This document shows positions 60,523 to 64,000 of a stretch of DNA of 64,000 bases, one piece after another (position 1 is the first letter of the stretch; each line of letters opens with the position of its first letter). The notes below the pieces were generated by a model. It saw only the letters and a program-made list of their open reading frames with translations, was not told the DNA's origin and did not search any database. The translations under genes were made by a program, and so were the position numbers. Source of the DNA: Pseudonocardia autotrophica (GTDB taxonomy: Bacteria; Actinomycetota; Actinomycetes; Mycobacteriales; Pseudonocardiaceae); the NCBI RefSeq assembly GCF_000717175.1, contig NZ_JNYD01000002.1:62001-126000 (forward strand), given 5' to 3'.

Positions 60523-61281
60523 TCAGTCCTCCTCGGGCACCGAGACGGTCGTGCGCTCGTCGACCTCGAGCGCGGCGGCGGCGTAGGAGTGCACGTGCCG
60601 GGTCATCCGGCGGACCGCCGCGTCGGCGTCGCGCTCCTTGATCGCCCGGGTGACCGACCGGTGGGCGCGGACCGTGATGTCGCGGACCTCGTCGTTGACG
60701 AAGCCCTCGTTGTGGGTCGTGGTGTAGATCGCCCGCGACAGCGCCATCATGATGCCGGTCAGGATCTCGTTGTGGCTGGCGGTGGCCACGGCGATGTGCC
60801 AGTCCACGTTGGCGCGCAGGAACCCCTCGAGGTCCGCGCTCGCCGCGATCTCCTCGTTGACGGCCTCGAGGCGCCGCAGGTCCCCGGCGGTCCGGTGCTG
60901 CGCCGCGAGCCGGGCGCACGAGGGCTCGATCGCCTCACGGGTCTCGTGCACCGAGGCGAGGCGGATCTGCCGGCCCCGGATCAGGAGCTCGAGCGAACTG
61001 GCGACGGACTCCTCGCCCGGGCGCTGCACGAACGCTCCGCCGGCGCGGCCGGCCTTGATGCGGATGAGGCCCTGCACCTCGAGGATGCGCAACGCCTCGC
61101 GCACCGTGGTGCGACTCATCCGGGTCTGGGTGACGAGCTCGCGCTCCGGGGGGAGCGGGGTGCCCTCCGGGTACTCGCCCGAGAGGATGCGTTCGCGCAG
61201 CTCGTTGGCGAGGACGTCGGAGGCCTTGGGGACCTCCATCGGGGAGAGCCGGATCGCCGACCGGGCGTCGCCTGCAGCCAT
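60523..61281 (-). CDS. FadR-subfamily GntR regulator
   Basis: 252 residues from the ATG at 61281, with GGAGG 5 nt upstream. Helix-turn-helix: G-T-P-L-P-P-E-R-E-L-V-T-Q-T-R-M-S-R-T-T-V-R-E-A-L-R-I-L-E-V-Q-G-L-I (about 40-72); the P-P-E-R-E-L and T-V-R-E-A-L-R motifs are those of FadR/PdhR/LldR proteins. C-terminal FCD domain with D-W-H-I-A-V-A-T-A-S-H-N. A GGTCTGACC palindrome lies 22 nt before its start, and identical cores flank the ligase and dehydrogenase genes, making it the best candidate master regulator of the island. Confidence 0.88.
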   Translation of the reverse strand: MAAGDARSAIRLSPMEVPKASDVLANELRERILSGEYPEGTPLPPERELVTQTRMSRTTVREALRILEVQGLIRIKAGRAGGAFVQRPGEESVASSLELLIRGRQIRLASVHETREAIEPSCARLAAQHRTAGDLRRLEAVNEEIAASADLEGFLRANVDWHIAVATASHNEILTGIMMALSRAIYTTTHNEGFVNDEVRDITVRAHRSVTRAIKERDADAAVRRMTRHVHSYAAAALEVDERTTVSVPEED

Positions 61282-61302
61282 GGGGGCCTCCTTTCCTGGT
61301 CT

Positions 61303-61320
61303 AAAGGTCTGACCCAATTT
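61303..61320. promoter_or_regulatory. FadR-like operator in gntR / acyl-CoA dehydrogenase promoter
   Basis: AAAGGTCTGACCCAATTT, core GGTCTGACC at 61306-61314, between the divergent gntR (61281) and acyl-CoA dehydrogenase (61381) genes. A half-site CTGGTCT lies 10 bp to its left. Confidence 0.62.
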
Positions 61321-61380
61321 ACCATCGTCGCGGGCCATGACGTCGTTGTCACCCGCCCGCGAGCCGAGTAGGAGCAACTC

Positions 61381-62460
61381 ATGCGTTGGGAACTCTCTGC
61401 CGAGCAGGCCGACTTCCGGTCGGTGCTCGCGGACTGGCTGGGTGGGACCTGCCCGCCGGAGACGCTGCGCGGCTGGCTCGACGCCGGCGACCACGCCTCG
61501 TTCGAGGAGCGTTTCGTGTGCGAGGGCTGGTTCGGGGTCGGGTCCCCCGAGGACCTCGGCGGCGAGGGTGGTGGGCTGGTCGAGCTCGCCCTGGCCGCGG
61601 AGGAGCTCGGCAGGCGAGCGGCGCCGTCTGCCGCATGGCTCGGCTCGATGCTCGCGCTTCCCGCGCTGGCGGGGATGCCCGAGGCGGCCAAGGCGCTCCT
61701 GGCCGACGGCGTGACCACGGTGCTGGCCTCGTCGGCGGGTGTCGTCCCGACCGCGGAGACCGGGGTGACCGGTGACGGATCGCGGCTCGGCGGAACCGTC
61801 GGCACGGTGCTCGCCGCGGACCGCGCGCGCCGGCTGGTCGTCCCGGTCGGCGGAGAGCGGCCCTCCCTGCAGCTCGTGGAGGTCGACCAGCCGGGGGTGC
61901 GGATCCGCCTGCGGGCTCTCACCGACCGCAGCCGCTCGGTGGCCGACGTCGAGCTCGACGGCGCCCACGGCACCGCGATCCCGCTCGAGGGGCCCGAGGT
62001 CCTGGAGGCCGCGGCGTTGCGGGCCGCGGTGCTGGTCGCGGCCGACGCGCTCGGGGTCATGGAGCAGATGCTCGACTCGACGGTCGAGTACACGCTGCAG
62101 CGCAAGCAGTTCGCCGTCCCGATCGGCTCTTTCCAGGCGGTCAAGCACGCGGCCGCGGAGATGTTGGTGAAGGTCGAGTCCGCCCGGTCGATCGTGTACC
62201 TCGCCGCCGCCTCCGTCGAAGCCGGCCATCCCGACGCGCCACTCCACGCCGCGGCCGCGAAGGCACAGGTGTGCGGTGCGGCGTCCGCGGCTGCGGACGC
62301 GGCCCTGACGCTGCACGGGGCGATCGGCTACACCTGGGAGCACGACCTGCAGATCTTCTACAAGCGGGCCAAGCTCGACGCCGAGCTGTTCGGTTCACCC
62401 GCGGCATGGAACGACCGGCTGGCGGACCGGCTGGCGCTGGTCCCGGGCGCGCCGGCGTAG
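61381..62460 (+). CDS. Acyl-CoA dehydrogenase, short divergent type
   Basis: 359 residues. The C-terminal half is conserved (R-K-Q-F-A-V-P-I-G-S-F-Q-A-V-K-H and L-H-G-A-I-G-Y-T-W-E-H-D-L-Q-I-F-Y-K-R), while the N-terminal half is shortened and its usual T-E-P-x-x-G-S-D FAD loop is not recognisable. Such pairs of complete and degenerate subunits form heterotetramers in actinobacterial sterol side-chain catabolism. It may combine with the enzyme at 57331 or 62569 (inference). Confidence 0.83.
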   Translation: MRWELSAEQADFRSVLADWLGGTCPPETLRGWLDAGDHASFEERFVCEGWFGVGSPEDLGGEGGGLVELALAAEELGRRAAPSAAWLGSMLALPALAGMPEAAKALLADGVTTVLASSAGVVPTAETGVTGDGSRLGGTVGTVLAADRARRLVVPVGGERPSLQLVEVDQPGVRIRLRALTDRSRSVADVELDGAHGTAIPLEGPEVLEAAALRAAVLVAADALGVMEQMLDSTVEYTLQRKQFAVPIGSFQAVKHAAAEMLVKVESARSIVYLAAASVEAGHPDAPLHAAAAKAQVCGAASAAADAALTLHGAIGYTWEHDLQIFYKRAKLDAELFGSPAAWNDRLADRLALVPGAPA

Positions 62461-62510
62461 CTCCACCCCTGTTCGGTATGACCTTTCCCACGGCGACGAG
62501 TGTCGCCAGT

Positions 62511-62525
62511 TTTGGTCAGTCCTTT
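62511..62525. promoter_or_regulatory. Imperfect FadR-like site, TTTGGTCAGTCCTTT
   Basis: Core GGTCAGTCC at 62514-62522 has one mismatch to the palindrome GGTCnGACC. It lies 47 nt upstream of the acyl-CoA dehydrogenase start at 62569. Confidence 0.45.
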
Positions 62526-62568
62526 GTTACGATCGACCGCGCAGTGACGACGTGGTCGGAGGAGGTGC

Positions 62569-63738
62569 GTGGTGGACTTCGAGCTCACCGATGACCAGTC
62601 GACGATCCGGGACGCGGTCCGGGACCTGGCCGGCAAGTTCGACGACCAGTACTGGTTGGAGCACGACCGGGACAAGCAGTTCCCGACCGAGTTCTACGAC
62701 GCGCTGGCCACGGGCGGCTGGCTCGGCATCACCACCCCGGAGGAGTACGGCGGCCACGGGTTCGGCATCACCGAGGCGTCGATCCTGATCGAGGAGGTCG
62801 CCAAGTCCGGCGGCGGCATGAACGCCGCCTCGGCGATCCACCTGTCGATCTTCGGCATGCACCCCGTGATCAAGCACGGCTCCGACGAGCTGAAGAAGCG
62901 CACCCTGCCGCGGATCGTCGACGGCTCGCTGCACGTGTGCTTCGGGGTGACGGAGCCCGGCGCGGGCCTGGACACCACGCGGATCACGACCTTCGCCAGG
63001 CGCGAGGGCGACCACTACCGGGTCAACGGCCGCAAGGTGTGGATCTCGAAGGCCGTCGAGTCGGAGAAGGTCCTGCTGCTGACCCGCACGCAGAAGGTCG
63101 ACGAGGTCGCGAAGAAGACGGACGGCATGACGCTGTTCCTCACCGACCTCGACCGGTCGAGGATCGACATCCGGCCCATCCCGAAGATGGGCCGCAACGC
63201 CGTCACCTCGAACGAGCTGTTCATCGACGACCTGATGATCCCCGTCGAGGACCGCGTCGGCGAGGAGGGCAAGGGCTTCACCTACATCCTCGACGGGCTC
63301 AACCCCGAGCGGATGCTGGTCGCGGCCGAGGCGCTCGGCCTGGGCCGGGTCGCGCTGGACCGCGCGGTGACCTACGGCAACCAGCGCGAGGTGTTCGGCC
63401 GGCCGATCGGCATGAACCAGGGCCTGCAGTTCCCGCTGGCGGACTCGCTGGCCCGCCTCGACGCCGCGGAGCTGGTGCTGCGCAAGGCGACCTGGCTCTA
63501 CGACCAGGGCAAACCGTGCGGCCGGGAGGCCAACACCGCCAAGTACCTGTGCGCCGACGCCGGCTTCCAGGCCGCGGACCGGGCGCTGCAGACCCACGGC
63601 GGGATGGGCTACTCGGAGGAGTACAACGTTGCCCGGTACTTCCGCGAGGCCCGCCTGCTCAAGATCGCGCCGCTCAGCCAGGAGATGGTGCTCAACTACC
63701 TGGGCTCGCACGTGCTGGGCCTGCCGAGGAGCTACTGA
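62569..63738 (+). CDS. Acyl-CoA dehydrogenase
   Basis: 389 residues, GTG start with GGAGGAGG upstream (a second GTG follows at once). Full set of motifs: F-G-V-T-E-P-G-A-G-L-D-T-T-R (FAD loop), V-W-I-S-K-A, R-E-V-F-G-R-P-I-G-M-N-Q-G-L-Q-F-P and L-Q-T-H-G-G-M-G-Y-S-E-E-Y-N-V-A-R-Y-F-R-E-A-R. The G-G-M-G-Y-S-E-E-Y segment carries acids near the position of the base in some family members. It overlaps the SDR gene downstream (TGATG), forming an operon that leaves the window. Confidence 0.9.
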   Translation: MVDFELTDDQSTIRDAVRDLAGKFDDQYWLEHDRDKQFPTEFYDALATGGWLGITTPEEYGGHGFGITEASILIEEVAKSGGGMNAASAIHLSIFGMHPVIKHGSDELKKRTLPRIVDGSLHVCFGVTEPGAGLDTTRITTFARREGDHYRVNGRKVWISKAVESEKVLLLTRTQKVDEVAKKTDGMTLFLTDLDRSRIDIRPIPKMGRNAVTSNELFIDDLMIPVEDRVGEEGKGFTYILDGLNPERMLVAAEALGLGRVALDRAVTYGNQREVFGRPIGMNQGLQFPLADSLARLDAAELVLRKATWLYDQGKPCGREANTAKYLCADAGFQAADRALQTHGGMGYSEEYNVARYFREARLLKIAPLSQEMVLNYLGSHVLGLPRSY

Positions 63739-64000
63739 TGCCCGCGCTCGAGGCGTTTTCCCTGGACGGCCGCGCGGCCCTGGTCACAGGCGCCGGCGGA
63801 GGGATCGGCGCCGCCGTCGCCACCGCGTTCGCCCGTGCGGGCGCCGCGGTTCTCGTGACGGACGTGGACGAGGATGCCGCCCGCGTCGTGGCCAAGCAGA
63901 TCGTCGAGGCCGGGGGCCGGGCGGACAGCCAGGTGCTCGACGTCCGCGACCGGGCCGCGGCGGATGCGGCCGCCGCCAAGGCCGCCGACCTCGGGGGCGG
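63738..64000 (+). CDS. Short-chain dehydrogenase, N-terminal part (cut by window edge)
   Basis: The first 87 codons only. After MPALEAFSLDGR the protein has the Rossmann motif V-T-G-A-G-G-G-I-G-A-A-V-A and the acidic strand end V-L-V-T-D-V-D, which points to NAD(H) preference. The catalytic tetrad lies beyond the edge. The ATG overlaps the acyl-CoA dehydrogenase stop. Probable 3-hydroxyacyl-CoA dehydrogenase of the same pathway. Confidence 0.85.
   Translation, partial: MPALEAFSLDGRAALVTGAGGGIGAAVATAFARAGAAVLVTDVDEDAARVVAKQIVEAGGRADSQVLDVRDRAAADAAAAKAADLGG

Overview
This is a very GC-rich window with many GTG starts and dense ATGA/GTGA/TGATG gene overlaps. It encodes an actinobacterial-type three-helix Rieske protein, QcrB/QcrC-like cytochromes, two P450/ferredoxin sets, PaaX and FCD-type GntR regulators, and many acyl-CoA ligases and acyl-CoA dehydrogenases. 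Together these suggest an aerobic actinomycete. Pseudonocardia or a relative is my best guess, by inference only; no rRNA or other taxonomic marker is present.

Layout. (1) 1-4056, respiratory genes: the start of a cytochrome oxidase subunit II gene, divergent from a cytochrome b - dihaem cytochrome c - Rieske operon. (2) 4113-9000, small genes: a Ddn-like F420 oxidoreductase, a marR-clc operon, an SPW-type membrane protein and two paralogous unknown small proteins. Recurrent direct repeats with an 11-bp period (CGCAAGG type) punctuate regions 1 and 2 and look like one response-regulator regulon. (3) 9641-17965, a complex-I-like membrane arm: nuoA, a cysteine-free NuoB/NuoD-like fusion, then nuoH, J, K, L, M, N, with no NADH module and no Fe-S subunits. 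(4) 18351-20400: an intact IS481-type element and scraps of other transposases. (5) 20585-32106, catabolic island A: CoA-transferase, DUF3500, cupin, FAH-family, SnoaL-like, alpha/beta hydrolase and FAD monooxygenase on the minus strand, a divergent GntR regulator, a P450-[2Fe-2S] ferredoxin-reductase operon and a second ferredoxin-P450 pair. (6) 32400-42047, island B: an aldehyde dehydrogenase remnant, a GntR regulator, then an eight-gene operon (MHS transporter, two amidohydrolases, alpha-hydroxyacid oxidase, Rieske protein, HpcH aldolase, phosphotriesterase-like lactonase, PDR-type reductase). (7) 42142-64000, island C: five intact acyl-CoA ligases and one broken one, two SDRs, an MHS transporter, PaaX, TetR and GntR regulators, three acyl-CoA dehydrogenases, and a three-gene 2-hydroxyacyl-CoA dehydratase / benzoyl-CoA reductase-like system with its ATP-dependent activator.

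How the genes may work together (inference). Island C looks like a CoA-thioester pathway for an imported cyclic or branched carboxylic acid: ligation to CoA, dehydrogenation by several acyl-CoA dehydrogenases, and a radical dehydration or reduction step. A FadR-like palindrome, GGTCTGACC or near variants, lies upstream of the MHS transporter, two ligases, the acyl-CoA dehydrogenases and the FadR-type regulator itself, tying these units into one putative regulon. Island A appears to carry its own operator, CGAA-N3-TTCG.

The two most unusual systems are the NADH-module-free complex-I-like cluster with its degenerate B/D fusion, and the normally oxygen-sensitive HgdABC/Bcr-like enzyme set in a genome that otherwise looks strongly aerobic. 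No tRNA, rRNA or CRISPR array was seen.
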